A DNA stretch of 64,000 bases from Cheiracanthium punctorium. Its lineage: Eukaryota; Arthropoda; Arachnida; Araneae; Cheiracanthiidae. The translations under genes and the position numbers were made by a program. Positions 23,092 through 36,439 of the stretch are shown piece after piece. The notes under the pieces were generated by a model. The model saw nothing but the letters and a program-made list of their open reading frames with translations, was not told the origin of the DNA and did no database searches. The DNA is taken from positions 1,302,001 through 1,366,000 of the forward strand of contig JAWZYV010000091.1 of assembly GCA_038373885.1 (NCBI GenBank), in the 5' to 3' direction. Position 1 is the first letter of the stretch. Each line of letters starts with the position of its first letter.

Positions 23092-25430
23092 ATAGTTACA
23101 AGTTCCTCAAACTAAGCAAATTATTTAATGGCGAGTGATAAAAAGTGTACAAAATTGTAACATTTAAATAACCATTTCCATCTAAATTTGCATTTTTATT
23201 TCTTTATTCTTGATTAAGCATGTTCTTTTACGTGAAATCGTGCAACTTTTGAACGGCTTTTAAAAGAATCACATGGAAGTTGAAGAAATGTAGAAATTCT
23301 GAATGTCTTTTCAGAAGCTGCACTATGCACTGTTACCAACGGTCAAATTGTGAGAATAATTGAACAAGCAGAAAAAAAAAATTGTTAGCATGCACTTCGT
23401 TTCAAAACTTACCGAAATCTGGATAACACCTCGGTTCTTCTTGAAAGATCATTTCTGTGTAAGATTTTTTATTCTGGAAGTTTGCTTCAGATATATATAT
23501 AGGCTTACTGCCGATAAAAATGCATTGCGCAGTTTGTGAAGAAGCAGTATTAATTTTTTCGAGTTTTTAAACATTATTGGTTTGTTTTAAGGGTACTAAA
23601 AAATCCTAAAATGAGTGCAGTTTATTATTTTTTCTTAAGGAACAGCTTTAACACTTGTACAGTCAGGCTCGTATACTTCATTATTTAGAACCTGATATAT
23701 GCATCTTTATGTTACGTGAAAAAATGCGGCTAAAAAAAAAGACATAAAACAAAGACTCATTAATAATCGTTTTTAACAATTTTTGTGAGACCGAAAATAA
23801 AATTCGGTTATCGGAGGATGACTGAAGTTAGAAATTTTTCAATTTTGACTGTAACAATGCAAAAGTAAACTGAATTCACAGATGACAAAAGAATTTTTCT
23901 TCTATCAATCTAAGATTACTCACTACAGCAAGAGCAATAAGTATTGTGTTGTGTATTATTATCATTTACATAATAAAAATGCATATTGGCATTTATCGTT
24001 TAAGATAAATAAGTGCTTGGCAAACATGAAACAGGGCTTGAAGAAAGAAGTATAATGATAACATTGGCGTTAGCACACAATTTATTCATGAAAATATTTT
24101 GTTTAAATTCTTATTTTGAGGATATAAAATATTTTTCCAAGTATATACACCTAGATATCAGCCATAACATTTAAGTCATTATTCGGCACTGGCAATCTAG
24201 TTAGTTTTCGAAATGTACAAGAATTTTTATGAACAAGGTCTGCTAAAGTACCAGTTTTTTGAAAAAAAGGTGTGAACAAGAAACAAATACCAATCATGTT
24301 GTGATCACAATCACTTAATGAAGTAATTAGAGAGCTTGCTATCCAGTACGATGTAAACATGCCTCAAGGGATTAATTGTTTGTTAAATTATTATTAACGG
24401 CAATGCTAAATGAACACTGTGTGAACTCTGTATGAACAAATTCATACAGAATTTTAAAAAAATATTTCATTAATTTTTTAAACATTTTTTTAACAATGTA
24501 ACGTGCAACCCATGCTATTCAATATTTATAACAATCAAAAATTGACTTTTGTATATTGCAAGTTATTATAAAATGGTAACAAAAAAATTAATATTCTCTC
24601 AAAAGTTTAGACGAAAACGAAATAAAATAAAGGTTTTAAAACTTCATTGTGCATCCATTATGCGTTACTAATTTCATAAATACGAGTTTCCATCGAAGAA
24701 ATCAGATCTTGCATGATTTGGAGACCGATTCCGTGCTATACAGCCTCAATATTTTATTTTTTTTTCGTTTACAGAAGAGTGATGTCTGCTATATCTGTAA
24801 ACTTTAAGACATATGATATCCCAAAAATTCTGTGTTGGTTAACCCTTTGTTGAATACAAATAATCTAGAGAAGTCAAATAAAAATGTCCTTTCATTTAAA
24901 CTAGCCTCAGAAAATAATAATAATAATAATAATAATAATTTTATTTAAATTTCGTTTTAAGTAATCGCTATAGTTTGTCCACTATAGTAGAAAGCATACA
25001 TAGGCATAGAATTCATAAACATATCTGCAAAAAAAAATTTTTTACCATTTTAGTGATGAAAAACGATAAAAACAGTCAATTTTCCATCAGTGCAAAAATA
25101 TACATCATATTTCATACAAGAATATCAGAGTTTTCTGGAGCATAAATCAATTTTAAATGTATGAGCTGTACACGATAGTACGTCGATAGAGGAAATCATT
25201 TAAAACAATATAAATAATGAAAAGGTAAAAAAGGCTAAAATTAATTTTAATTTAACGTAAAATTAAGTTTAATTTTTAATTCCTTTAAAATGCAACTTCA
25301 GGAGCAAAGTTCTGACAAATTACAGTTTCAGAGAATCATACTATTTTTCGGAGGATTTGCTATACCTATTTTCATTGTCAAGGGGAGCTAAAACTAATTC
25401 TTTCACATACAGCATTTTGCGCTCAGGCCG
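23092..25430. other. Gene-free AT-rich stretch
   Basis: No gene or element ends are seen. An (AAT)n microsatellite lies at about 24913-24939. Confidence 0.45.
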
Positions 25431-25431
25431 G

Positions 25432-25545
25432 CACTGATGGCCCTCAGGCCTGATGATGATAGCACTGGTGGATGAAGGTACTGATGGCACTCAGGCCTGA
25501 TGATAATGATGGAACTGGTGGATGAAGGTACTGATGTTGCAGAAT
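25432..25545. repeat. Two-unit tandem repeat (~57 bp)
   Basis: Two imperfect copies of a unit containing CTCAGGCCTGATGAT and CTGGTGGATGAAGGTACTGATG lie head to tail. A 94-codon frame on the minus strand crosses it but is not recognisable. Confidence 0.7.
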
Positions 25546-25739
25546 TGTAGGAACCTTCCATTCTGCAACAGACCTAAACTGTCTGTGATTTGCAAATCTC
25601 CACTGAGGATACCCCACGCATTTTTCTTGGAGATAGAGATCAAGCGGAAAGGGCAAGTCATTTCGTAACGTACAAGCCATTATCGAAAAACCATTCCCAG
25701 GAGGATTTCGCAGAGTGAATAGGGACATTGTCCTATTAA

Positions 25740-27505
25740 AAAATCAAACTTCTGGGATTAAATCTACCGGCAAATGGCAGTAAATGAGTTTGTAGCATTT
25801 CTTGGTAATCGGTAACTTTCACAATCGGGGTAAAAAATACAATAAACAGAAAAAAAGCTCAATAAATTTAGTTATTTACAGTGCATAAAAGAATCAGAAA
25901 TGTCATCTTGCATTAGATATCCCATTAATAGAAAGTCATTCTATTTTTTTTAAAAGTTTGTCACTTTTTTTGTATTGATGTAGAGGGATTTTGAGAAAGT
26001 ACTAAATGTTATATATATATATATATTTGAGACGCTATTTTTATTTTTTAATTTTAAAACAAATCAAATAATATGCTACGTCTATCTTTATTTGTCGGAA
26101 GCAACAGGTTAAAGATTATTGCAACGAAAAAAAGAAAACTGAATGCAAGAGACATGATTTGTTACATTTTTTGATAATGACCCCCCCCCCGAATGAATGA
26201 ACATCGTAAGGTATTGTAATTCTTTTGGGTGCTCCTATTAAAGAATTATAAATATATCATATTTTCAATAAGAGCAGAGCGTTTATGTTCTAAGAGACAG
26301 ATTTTATGGGACATTAAAATACACGTTTAACTTACACTTTAAAATGTAAAATTAAACAGATTTAAAATGTATCTGTTGTTTTCATAATTTTAATTCTATG
26401 TTTAGTTTTATAAAATATAAGCTTCAACCAGTAGGTGCAGTTACAAAGCTTTAAAAAAATGCTGGAGACATACCTAGCGGGGGAAAGAAAGCCAGTGAAG
26501 GTGAAATATACTTTTTTTTCTTTTTTAATGAATGACGCTTTGAACGCTGTTCAAAAGATTCTGACGTTGTGCAATCGTCACTAGAACTAAATATAAATAA
26601 GTAAAAATCTTAACTTTGAGAAGGCAGAAATTGCGTGGATTCTGCGCTTAGCCCAGGAATGAAAATGAGTATTCATAAATGATTCAGATTAAAAAAGATA
26701 CAAATTAGAATTTAGATAAGTTAGAAAATTTAGTAGACGTTTAAAATTTTGAAAAGATGTTTAAATAAATAGTAAAGAAGTATTTAAATGTTAAATTATT
26801 TAAATGTGTTTTTGTGGACACAGTATTTTATTCATTACTAGCTGAGTACACCCGTTCTTACTATGCAAGGAACCAGACAATTTTTCCTAATACATGTAAT
26901 TAAAATTTATTCAGAGCAGAAAAACCAATCTTTCCGCGCTTAATCTGACATCACGATAGCTCACCTAAATTTAAGGGAAAACGTACGTTTCACTTTCAGT
27001 TCGCTTTTTGGAACTTTGGGACTTAGTTTTGGCACCAAAGCATAAATCTCCAAAATGGCAAAGGTTTGAGACTTTTGATATTTTACTAACCTTCCCCCAC
27101 CCTCGTTATCTGGCAACCACTGAAAAGAGAACGCTGTCTTTTGTGTAGATAAAAATCGTTGTCTGAAATTAATAGCACAAGTGCTAAAACGCTCCAATTA
27201 GCTGAAAAATTATCATAATCTGCATATTAAAAATTACATTTAGCAATTAAATTTTAATTAACAGCCCCATTATTAATCTCCTTAAAGTTACCTCACTAAT
27301 GAGATTTTACTGGAATTATTTCAATTCTCGTTCTGAATTAATATCATTTATAATACTTGATTAATCTTTTCTGACAGAATGAATTTTTAATGAACTTATA
27401 ATTTGGATTGTTAAATATATTCTGATCGTATATTATATATTTAACTTTACAATAAATCACACAATACAATAACAAAAAACACCCAAAAGAAACTGGTGTT
27501 TAAAA
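25740..27505. other. Gene-free AT-rich stretch
   Basis: Only simple sequence stands out: an (AT)n run near 26011-26025 and a C-run near 26190. No gene is supported. Confidence 0.45.
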
Positions 27506-27509
27506 GATA

Positions 27510-27661
27510 AAATAATTAAAACTTTGTAAAATAACACACATAAAAGGTATTTATCAAAGTGTACGCATGTTTCGATCGAAATTTTTTCTATGGAAACACA
27601 TTCATAGTTTTATATAAGTAACTTTTATGTGTATTATTTTACAAAAGTTTTAATTAATTTA
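27510..27661. mobile_element. MITE with ~40-bp inverted ends
   Basis: AATTAAAACTTTGTAAAATA on the left is mirrored by TATTTTACAAAAGTTTTAAT on the right, and inverted similarity extends through ACACATAAAAG. A related single arm (ATTTTATGTGTG...ACAAAGTTTTTATT) recurs at about 55080-55215 next to TTTTCAGTCGAAACGATCG, so this is a dispersed family. I did not identify a clear target duplication. Confidence 0.6.
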
Positions 27662-28779
27662 TATAATACAATAGTTACAATAAAAAAGTACTTTTTATTT
27701 TAGTTAGATAAGTACATAAGGAAGGTCATTAAGTAATAAAATACTCCAAAATGTGTTTTTAAAAAACTATAACAGTAAAGAACTTTGTAAACGATATACA
27801 TACGTAAATATAAAACTAAAAAATACTGACCGTTTCAGGAAGTATAGAGGGTCCACATTTCTTCACCTGCAAAAAATTCCTCCTTCCGAACAAGCAGAAA
27901 ATGAGAGAGCAGCAATAAGATTCTGTCACTTCTGCTTGAGTAAAAGGGGGGACTTTTTATAACTGAAGAAGTATAGAAAGAGAATGTACCACCCGAAACA
28001 GTACTGTACATTATAAGTCCTTTACTGTTTTAAAATAGTTAAGTATTTAAATTCTAATTTATCCTGCTTCATTAGATCTTTATACGTAAACGCAAGTATT
28101 CTTTTTTTAAATTATTAATATTAAAATAATGTATATGGCTATTTTTGAAAAAATAAAATTATAAAAGACGGTATGTTCTGTTATATTGAAAACAATGGAA
28201 GTTAAAAATTAGTAAAATTAAAATTGATCTCTTGATTAACTCCTTTGTTATTATGTGATTACATATATCTATTTATGTTCAGAGTTTAGCTGTGGAGAAA
28301 TGGTTTCTTGTCTTTCGACTGTAGATTCATCCTTCAGATAGTTTTATTTTTATTCTTTCTTTATTTATTTTTTAACATCTACACCTTGTTTGTTGGGTAT
28401 GGATCTAACATTTTTATTCCCTTGATTCTTTTTTTAATTTCTATTTTATAGTATTTGGAATACTTGGAAAAAAAGAAAAGAAAACGGAATCTTAATGCTG
28501 CTTTTTACACTAATCTTTTTATTTTAATTTAGTAGTGCTAATAATACACAAACAGTGTTAATTTTTGCAACTGTGTTGTCATAATGCCAGAGATTTGTTC
28601 ATAATGACTGTCATATAGGGCTGTAAGAAAAAATGCATTACTGTCCCTCACCAAACGAACAAATTTATGAATTAATCCCCCGTTCTCCGTTCCTGCCTTC
28701 AGGTGATCGTCACAGAAGAACAAAAAGTTGTTTTTTCGAAACAGCTGTATAGCCGTCCAAGTAACCTTCATGATGTTAA
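27662..28779. other. Gene-free AT-rich stretch
   Basis: No gene is supported. A 94-codon minus-strand frame at 28538-28822 runs into the hAT MITE at 28780, shows no family motif I can name, and is considered incidental. Confidence 0.4.
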
Positions 28780-28939
28780 TAGTGGCGTAACTACTGGGCT
28801 TCAAAGAGGACGCAGTACTCAAGGGGTGAACGTTAAACCTTCCACATTACATTTTGGCAAATTGAGGAGAGGGGGGGGGGGGAGCAACCGCAAAATCTTC
28901 AGTCGTCCCCTGGTGCTGAAAACCTTCTCTACACCTCTG
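28780..28939. mobile_element. hAT MITE, family of 16302-16467
   Basis: It shares AGTACTCAAGGGGTGA-type and GCAAAATCTTC patches with the 16302 element in the same order. It starts AGTGGCGTAACTACTGGG, ends CTCTACACCTCTG, and has an internal G11 run. I see no convincing target duplication. Confidence 0.65.
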
Positions 28940-28947
28940 GTAAACTA

Positions 28948-29717
28948 CTGGTAATTACTGAAATTTATAAACATGCTTTCCTCCTATCATGCGGTCTGTT
29001 CAGCAAGAGGAATATATGAAAATACTTATTTTTCATTACTGTGTGAAAATAAGCAATTTCAGGGAATAAGCATAATCATTTTCTTTCTGTCATTTCTCTT
29101 TAAATACAATTTTTTTAATGTGCTTATCTTAAAAAAAAGCTAATCAGACAGAAAGAATTTAGATGTCAAAGAAAAAACAATAACTATTCATAGTTTTCAT
29201 TACTATTATTCAAAAAGTAAGCAAATATTAAACAAATTCATAAATGCATACATACATACATGTATTTGTGTGTGTGCATATATATATACATATTCAATGT
29301 GGCATTGAAGTCCATGGTTTATGTTAATGAAATTTAGCACTTAACATGAATATGGTAAAAATATTTATTTGAACAATTTCGAAATCATGTGAGAAACAAT
29401 ATTAAGAATACTTCTATTCAATTGAATAGAACAATTTTATGCTATGATGTGCCTCTAAAAGCTATTCTACAGTGTAAACCAGTAGCCATAAATATTTGCA
29501 GAGGTAACCAAATATTTGTTCCTTCAGAAAAACATTGGTACACAAATTAAAATAAACTGACTGTGCCAAACACTCGAAAGAATTCAGGATGACTCTTTAT
29601 AAGTTGCACTACACACTGAAATCAATTAAAAAACGACACATTTTATGAAACTTTCAGAAAAAAATCTTATATAATTGCACGGCAAAATTTTATATTTTAA
29701 GAATATTGTCTAAAAGC
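28948..29717. other. Gene-free AT-rich stretch with CATA/GT microsatellite
   Basis: A CATA, GT and AT microsatellite lies near 29248-29292. No gene is seen. Confidence 0.45.
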
Positions 29718-29725
29718 TTCGTAAC

Positions 29726-30167
29726 CAGGCGCGCACACAGGATTTTTGGCCGGGGGGGGGGGTCAAACTTTTACGGTGGGGGGGGGGGGTCCAACTTTTA
29801 GGGATGTTCCAGATTGTCAAAAATCAGTGATGAAAGAGCTCGTTTTCATTAGATGGAATTCATCAAAACTCGTCCCATCCAGTTCCCTAAGAATACACTA
29901 CACAGTACAATAGGAGAAGTAAAGTAATAGTTGTTCAGTTTTGAGAACAAGATGGTGTTTTATGTTCGCTTTCAGTTCGTTTTTGAAAGTTGAGGAAAAC
30001 GAGAAAAAAAATTCTTTTTTTATTTATTAGAACTGAAACTATTGCTACCTTTTTTTGGAATTGTTTTATTTACTATTGATATAGGATAATAATCAATCGA
30101 AAAAAAATCAAAGCCGATGGGGGGGGGGGTCCGGACCCCTGGACCCCCCCCCTTGTGTGCGCCACTG
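29726..30167. mobile_element. hAT MITE with TSD TTCGTAAC
   Basis: A 442-bp element from CAGGCGCGCACACAGG to TTGTGTGCGCCACTG, with perfect 8-bp duplications TTCGTAAC at 29718-29725 and 30168-30175. G10, G12 and C9 runs lie just inside the ends. The interior is AT-rich and non-coding. Confidence 0.92.
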
Positions 30168-30585
30168 TTCGTAACTGATACATATTTATCATTTATGTTC
30201 ATTTCAGTGCATAGTACTGCTTATACAGAGACATTTTAATTTAAATTAAAATAACAAAAAATTTTGAAGTGCTTGAAATAATTAGTTTATTTGTATTTAT
30301 GTACCAGAATCACATCATGTTTTCGAAAGATTTCGCTAAGTTCAATTTGGTGAAAAGGGCCTTAGGAATCCTAAGATGGTCTTTCCTGTGTACTATTTCA
30401 TAGTTAATAAATTATATTCACTAATAGGATTTTCAAATAATTGATATTACAAATAAATAATTGATTTCACTAACATTTCCCATGTGTGCCTGTTGACTAA
30501 TTGTTGTGCAACGGACGGGAAAAAAATTAAATTGGTAGACCCTTTAGGAATAAAACAAGGTAGTACATTACCAAAATCTAATATC

Positions 30586-31203
30586 CAGGGCCCATTTATC
30601 GGCAGGGCAACCGGGGCATTTGCCCTGGGCCCACCAGTTTCAAACGCCCAAAAGTGTTGTATTTTTCAACAAATTTATGTTTGATAAAAAATTTTCATTT
30701 ATTAAAAAATTTATATTCTTTAAAAAATTAACTTAAAAATCACTCGACATTATCCTGCAAATGTACATTTAAAAATTTCTGTTTATGCAAGCATGCACTG
30801 TAATATCTGGTGACATTTAACATTAACCTTACCGTGAATGAAACTGGGTTGCTTTAACTCCCTATTAACTTCAGCTAGGCAATGATAACTCGTCTATACA
30901 AATATTGATATGCAGAAGTGACAGTATTTTGAAGTCCCCCTATAATGTTAGGCAAGTTTTGCATTTCCTTTCATAAATACATGCTATTTATGTATACAAA
31001 AATCCTTTAATATTTATTGCTATGTACGTATTTATATTTAGTGTTTAAACAAACAGTATATTTAAGTAAGCTGTATGTATCTAAAATAACTTAGATGCAT
31101 AATACTGTTTTCGTGCAATTTCCCGTAAAATATTTATGGTCCGTTGCAAAGGCCCAAAAATTTATGTTTGCCCTGGGCCCAATATTGTGATGATCAGGCC
31201 CTG
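30586..31203. mobile_element. hAT-type element with TSD CTAATATC
   Basis: A 618-bp element from CAGGGCCCATTTATCGG to ATGATCAGGCCCTG, with perfect 8-bp duplications CTAATATC at 30578-30585 and 31204-31211. TTTGCCCTGGGCCC occurs near both ends. The interior is AT-rich and non-coding. Confidence 0.9.
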
Positions 31204-31211
31204 CTAATATC

Positions 31212-32770
31212 GTACGATTTCTTTTGTAAATTAGTTTTAGTTACATTTTTAAAAAATTATAATGTTTAGAATCACGCAAGTACAGAGACTAATAGCCTGA
31301 ACTAAAGTTCAGATCTCACATAATCAACATTATCAGATCTTTGAAGTAGAGACACAACAAAAGATCGAACAAAAGCGAAGAAGGTGTTAAGAGTTTTCGA
31401 GTGTCACAATTGAAAAGTGAACTTTAACACGGAACTCGCAGGAAAAATAAAGACAGCAAATTCCACCGGATTTTTAAATCATTTTCAGTAACCTGAAAAG
31501 TTTAACAAATTTCCGGGGATTTTAAACATATAGCGATCTAGTTTGAAAGCTTGATGGTTTCTCCAAAATGTTTCGGTAGGAATTATCACCAATGGTATCA
31601 GTTACAGCTATAGATTTACTGGGAACGTGCAATGCAGTTTTTGATATTTAAGCTAGGTTTATAGAAACTCCATTTATCCATGATCCTAGTGAGATTATGC
31701 TTTATAATCATGCAAAAACATACTAGATCACATAATATTTTGTATTCGGAAGAAAATATTTTAACCTGAAAAAACTAATTAATTAAAAATTACAAAAATG
31801 CATTTTTCAAAAAATAAAAATGTGTATTTTGTAAAACTTTTACCTAAAATTTAATAATTAATAAAAAAACATTTAAGGAGATTTTAAGATTAAAACATAA
31901 AATTCATAATTAGAATAAGTACCATGCTTCTAAGCGATGATTATTAAAACAAAGTTTTGTGTTGTATTGGAGAAAATTTTACACCAAAAGCGCAGTACAT
32001 ATCCTATATAACGCAGCTGATATAACTTTGACAACATAAATCAATAATAATAAAACTTCACTGTGTTTGATAGTCAGTTTTCATACCTTTATATCTGACA
32101 AACATTAATTAGTACACTTCAGAAAAAACGTGTTATTTGATTCGGCACAAATAAACATTTATTTTTTTTTAATAAAAACTTATTTGTTTTAAAAGATGTC
32201 ATGCACGGGAAATAGATTTTAAAGAGATTTTTATTAAAGAAATTTAATTTTGCTAAAGAACTAAAATAGTTCTTTATCAAAATTAAATTTCAATGCACTT
32301 TTCATAACAAATTACTTAATGAGAGTTTTTTCAATTACAGTAATTGAGTATTGTGTGTCTTAAAGTGAGATTTTAAATACAAATAATGAAACCAATGTTG
32401 GACGCAAATTTGTGCTGACTACACGCTACATCAAGTGCAACGTTCTTTTTAACTGTGTTTGATTTCACTGATGGAGTCGATATGGAATTAAATGAGAATA
32501 TTTCTTCAAAATAAGTATTAATATTGCTTAGTTACCTTGATATAAAAAAAAAGATTCAAAAAATTAAATGAAATGAAATTTATTATGATGACGCTTAGTA
32601 AATTCTTCACTATTTTCTCAATGAAAAATAGTTGTCATTCTTAAATTTTTATAGCTATTTAGACTTGTCTTTATTTGCCGATTTCCTTTTCTCGGCTGAT
32701 TATAGTATTTTTGATCGTGTTATTTATTTTAAAATACAAGTTAACAAATGTTACAGAAAAAATAAATCTA
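31212..32770. other. Gene-free AT-rich stretch
   Basis: I see no gene, repeat end or motif that I can support. Confidence 0.45.
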
Positions 32771-33798
32771 CTCACCTTTTATTTTCTTTAGGTGAATCAC
32801 GAGTCTTATTTTCGAATGATTGCGAGGCACCAGTGTTATCCTGGACATGTTAATCCTTTTATTTTGAGTGAATTCCAAAACAAAGAATTTTTTTTAACAA
32901 CCCCACGTTTTGGGGATCCACAAAAGACAGCTGAACATTAAACACATCCTGACGAGCTGTCTAATTTCAAGACCGTAACTACCTTTCAACCACACACTTG
33001 ACGCATACAAATCACATTTATTGGCTTGTTTTTTTTTTTTTTTTTGGAACGATGACGTAACGAAATTAGAAAACCACAGCAGAGGTGATTATTTTGCTGG
33101 AAATGATTTTAATATTCATTTCATAAAGCACTAGAACACACCGGTGAGCCGTGTGAAAAAAAAAAACAACACTAAACAAAGGGTTAAATCCTTCCCAGAC
33201 TTCGTTGCACGTCGAACGGCTACAATGGGAAAAGTGCCATTACCACACCAGAAAAACGTCCCTACCGAGATGTGAAGGATTTAAATTTAACCACAGTTGT
33301 GAGTGCAGATGTCGTCCTTTCGCTTTCTTGTTTTTACTTCGGGATGATGAATATTTTTTTTTTCCCCCTTGCTCACTTTTCTCCACCGTAGAACATTGAT
33401 AAAAGTCGTCCCCCCAATCTTCCAGAGCAACAGTGACAGTTTGTTGCAAGAGCCGCGGCTTACGTGATTCGTGCTGCTCTATTATCTCGCGCTGATAGTA
33501 CTTTTTTTTTTGTTTTACCTTTCTTTCTTTGTTACATTGCTATGAACTTTTTAGTTGTAGCGGTCATAACTTATCGCAAGCGCTTTCGCGTACCGTAGAA
33601 CACCGGAACAGTTTTATCTGACATCAGTCCCTCTGGATTTTCGCGGAATGTGAACAACTTCCTTCCAAAATATGCCAATGAGATAATACTGGCCGGTGCT
33701 ATTCCATTCCACCGAACTGAATCAGGTGTGAAAATTACTCGCTATACCTAGAAATTTAATTGTTTTACTTTTCAATCTTTCTCACGCACTCAGCACGT
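32771..33798. other. Higher-complexity, less AT-rich stretch
   Basis: This is one of the few stretches that does not read as a transposon. Two incompatible exon readings exist at its left edge: a minus-strand start codon at 32849 followed by a donor-like GGTGAGTAG, or a plus-strand acceptor-like TTTATTTTCTTTAG ending at 32792. TGACGTAA at 33053 resembles a bZIP site. None of this is decisive; see findings. Confidence 0.25.
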
Positions 33799-33933
33799 CC
33801 CAGACAGCACATAAGCTTAAATCAAGCTTGACATTTGGCTTGGCAATGCAAGCTTGGCTTAAGCTTGATTTTAGTTTTCAAAGTGCGCAGTGATGGCGCC
33901 ATCTGTGAAACAGAATGGACATTAATTGTCTAG

Positions 33934-34088
33934 CGGGGGGGTTAGGGGGGTCATAACCCGCCCCCATGAGGAATTTTCTGCCATACAAAATGTATATACT
34001 TCACTACATTATCACACGCACCTATACATATATATGAGTTGTAGTAGTTGTAACCCCCCCCCATGAAAATTTTCTGGCTACGCCCCTG
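33934..34088. mobile_element. Truncated hAT MITE in copy A
   Basis: Inverted copy of the 15285-15455 family, ending TTTTCTGGCTACGCCCCTG. Copy B of the host repeat has unrelated sequence at this point (about 48929-48981), so the MITE replaced or deleted about 60 bp when it arrived or later. Confidence 0.7.
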
Positions 34089-34894
34089 CCAGTGCCATAT
34101 TACCGGCAGGCCAAACGGGGCAACTACCCAGGGCCTAAAGATTTTAGGGTCCAAAAATCTTACATCTTACACTTTTGTAATTTTAAAATAAAATTACAAA
34201 GGATTAAAAAAATTCAGAAGTTAAATTATTTTTTTAATTATAACGTATGAACAATGAAAATAATTCAAATTTACATTTGTATAAATTAATTTAAACTTAT
34301 TTTTAATTCTTCGAAATGCTCTATATCGATATAGCATACCAAAATGTAGGAAAATAACCACATTTGTAAAGAGAATTTTTTACGTTAAAAAATAGCAAAA
34401 TTTTTCAATTATTTGTTATTTTAAGAAATATTTACAAAAATGACTAAAGTGTTTGTATTCCATAGATGTTAGCAACTGTGATATAGCATTTCGAAGTAAC
34501 GTTTAACTATCTGTTTCTTTGATTTCAGATTACTTAACACAAAATTTGTGTAAAGTAAGTAAACCCATTCTATATTTCCAAATATGGAAATTCTTCAAAA
34601 TAAAATACAATTATACTACGAAATTGATTTCAAAATCAGTCGTTTGTCTCGATTTTGGCCAGCAGTATTGCTCATGAGTGTTGCGGTACTGAAAGTTTTA
34701 AAACGTGTGCTGCTCTTAAGTTTATATTATGTTTATTTCCCTATTAGTAGAGTCTCTAAATCACACATAACATTATTTTAATTTTGATGCATCCCATGAA
34801 AAAATAAAAGAAACAAATAACACATCGCCCACTTATCAATCTGTCGAGAAAACAGCGTGGTAAGTCACTTCAAACTTTAGTCATAGTTGCACAA

Positions 34895-35075
34895 GGCTTA
34901 GTGGCTGGATGGATAGCGTGCTCGACTGCTAACCCAAAGGGCCCGGGTTCTATTCCAGTCACGAACACTCGATGGAAACAGATTAAATTAAATTGAAATT
35001 TCAGCGTAGAGGGGGAAAATGCGTGGCAAAGTGAAATATGTAGGGCGAGTACGCCGACCGGCGCCCCGTGTATTT
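34895..35075 (+). mobile_element. tRNA-derived SINE inside copy A
   Basis: The head runs GGCTTAGTGGCTGGATGG to CCGGGTTCTATTCC; the B-box is at 34945-34956 and the anticodon-like triplet is GCT (serine type). A GC-rich tail, CGGCGCCCCGTGTATTTAG, follows. A homologous unit sits at the same relative place in copy B (49758-49940), so it moves with, or predates, the host repeat. Confidence 0.7.
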
Positions 35076-35833
35076 AGGAAAATTTTTTAAGCTTGAAATT
35101 TCAAGCTTGAAGTGTCAAGCTTAATGCAAGCTGGGCAATTGTAAACTAGAACACTTGATTCAAGCTTGCATTAAGCTTACACGCTTGAAATTTTCAAGTT
35201 TAATTCAAGCTTATCCTATTATAAATGCGAAAGTGAGTTTGTTTGTTTGTTTATGACGCTTTCACGCCTAAACCGCTGAATCAATTAGGATGCATTTCGG
35301 TTTAGATATAGACGGGACCCTGGAGTTGGTTATAGGCTACTTAGAATTTCAGATTTTTAATTATTTTTTTAATTATTAATTAAAAACCGTTTTTACGTTG
35401 CCATGCTTGGCGAGTTTCGCCCGTATCATATGATTCATGTTTTGAGCTAACAAGAATGCTATTACTTCAATAAAGGAGCACGTGCATCTGAAAAACATTG
35501 AATAATACGGAAATTATGCCAGTTTTATGCCAAATCTATCTATCTCTAATAATAAAAATGAATATTCTCCAGACAAATCTACAGAAAGCAGAGCTTTGAA
35601 AATTTGAGCCTGCCTGGACACATGACTTCGGTAAAGTGTACCTGAGGCTCGGAAATTTTAATTACTTTTCTAACTATTAATTAAAAACCGTTTTATCGCC
35701 CGCACAAAATGATTTATGCTTTTGAAATAAAGCAGATATTCTATTTGCAAAATCACATGCATTTGAAAAACATAAATAAGTATGGAAATTATGTTGATTT
35801 TACACCAAATTAAAAAGCATAAATAAAGAAAAG

Positions 35834-36001
35834 GGTACTTACGTATTATCCCGGCGGTCCGCCAAGACAAGCGATTTTTTGCCGAAATAAATGCCGGGCA
35901 CATAAATTAATGGTTCTGAATACGATTGGCAACAGTTTGGCAACTCATTTGAAGAAAAAACAGTTTGGCGGGAATAACCGCCGGGATAATAGGTAAGTAC
36001 C
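35834..36001. mobile_element. 168-bp MITE nested in the Helitron
   Basis: The terminal inverted repeats are 25 bp with one mismatch, GGTACTTACGTATTATCCCG against GGTACTTACCTATTATCCCG. Perfect 8-bp duplications AAGAAAAG lie at 35826-35833 and 36002-36009. An 8-bp duplication fits hAT, though the terminus lacks CAG. Confidence 0.88.
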
Positions 36002-36439
36002 AAGAAAAGTCCAGATGTGTTTCTTAAAGTTCGTAAATTTCCAAATCCTACAAATAATATAAATGTGTACGTTTATGTGTTTGGATGTTTTTGACTGAAT
36101 CGCACAAAAACGGTGGAAAAATTTGTAATGAAGATAGCTTATGCCCTGGATTAACATACAGGCAACCTTTCAAGCATATAGCATAAATAATTCTTTTACA
36201 AAGACACTCAAAATAATGCTAATACATTGCGCTCTATGGAAATTTTGTAGCAACTAAACCGATTTTAAAACTTTCTTCACTGATTGAAAGTCCTAGGCCT
36301 ATATGGTCCTAGGCCTATAGGGTCCTAGGCGTATATGGAGAATTCCTCTGTGTGGAATTTTCTAAGGGATCCTAGCCCGTATTTTCGCGAGGTTTTTGAA
36401 AAAAACATGGAAAACTGCGAGCGGCTACGTCGACAGGCG

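Noticed and set aside
25444..25728. 94-codon minus-strand frame as a transposase tail
   Set aside because: No catalytic motif could be placed, and part of it is the tandem repeat at 25432-25545.
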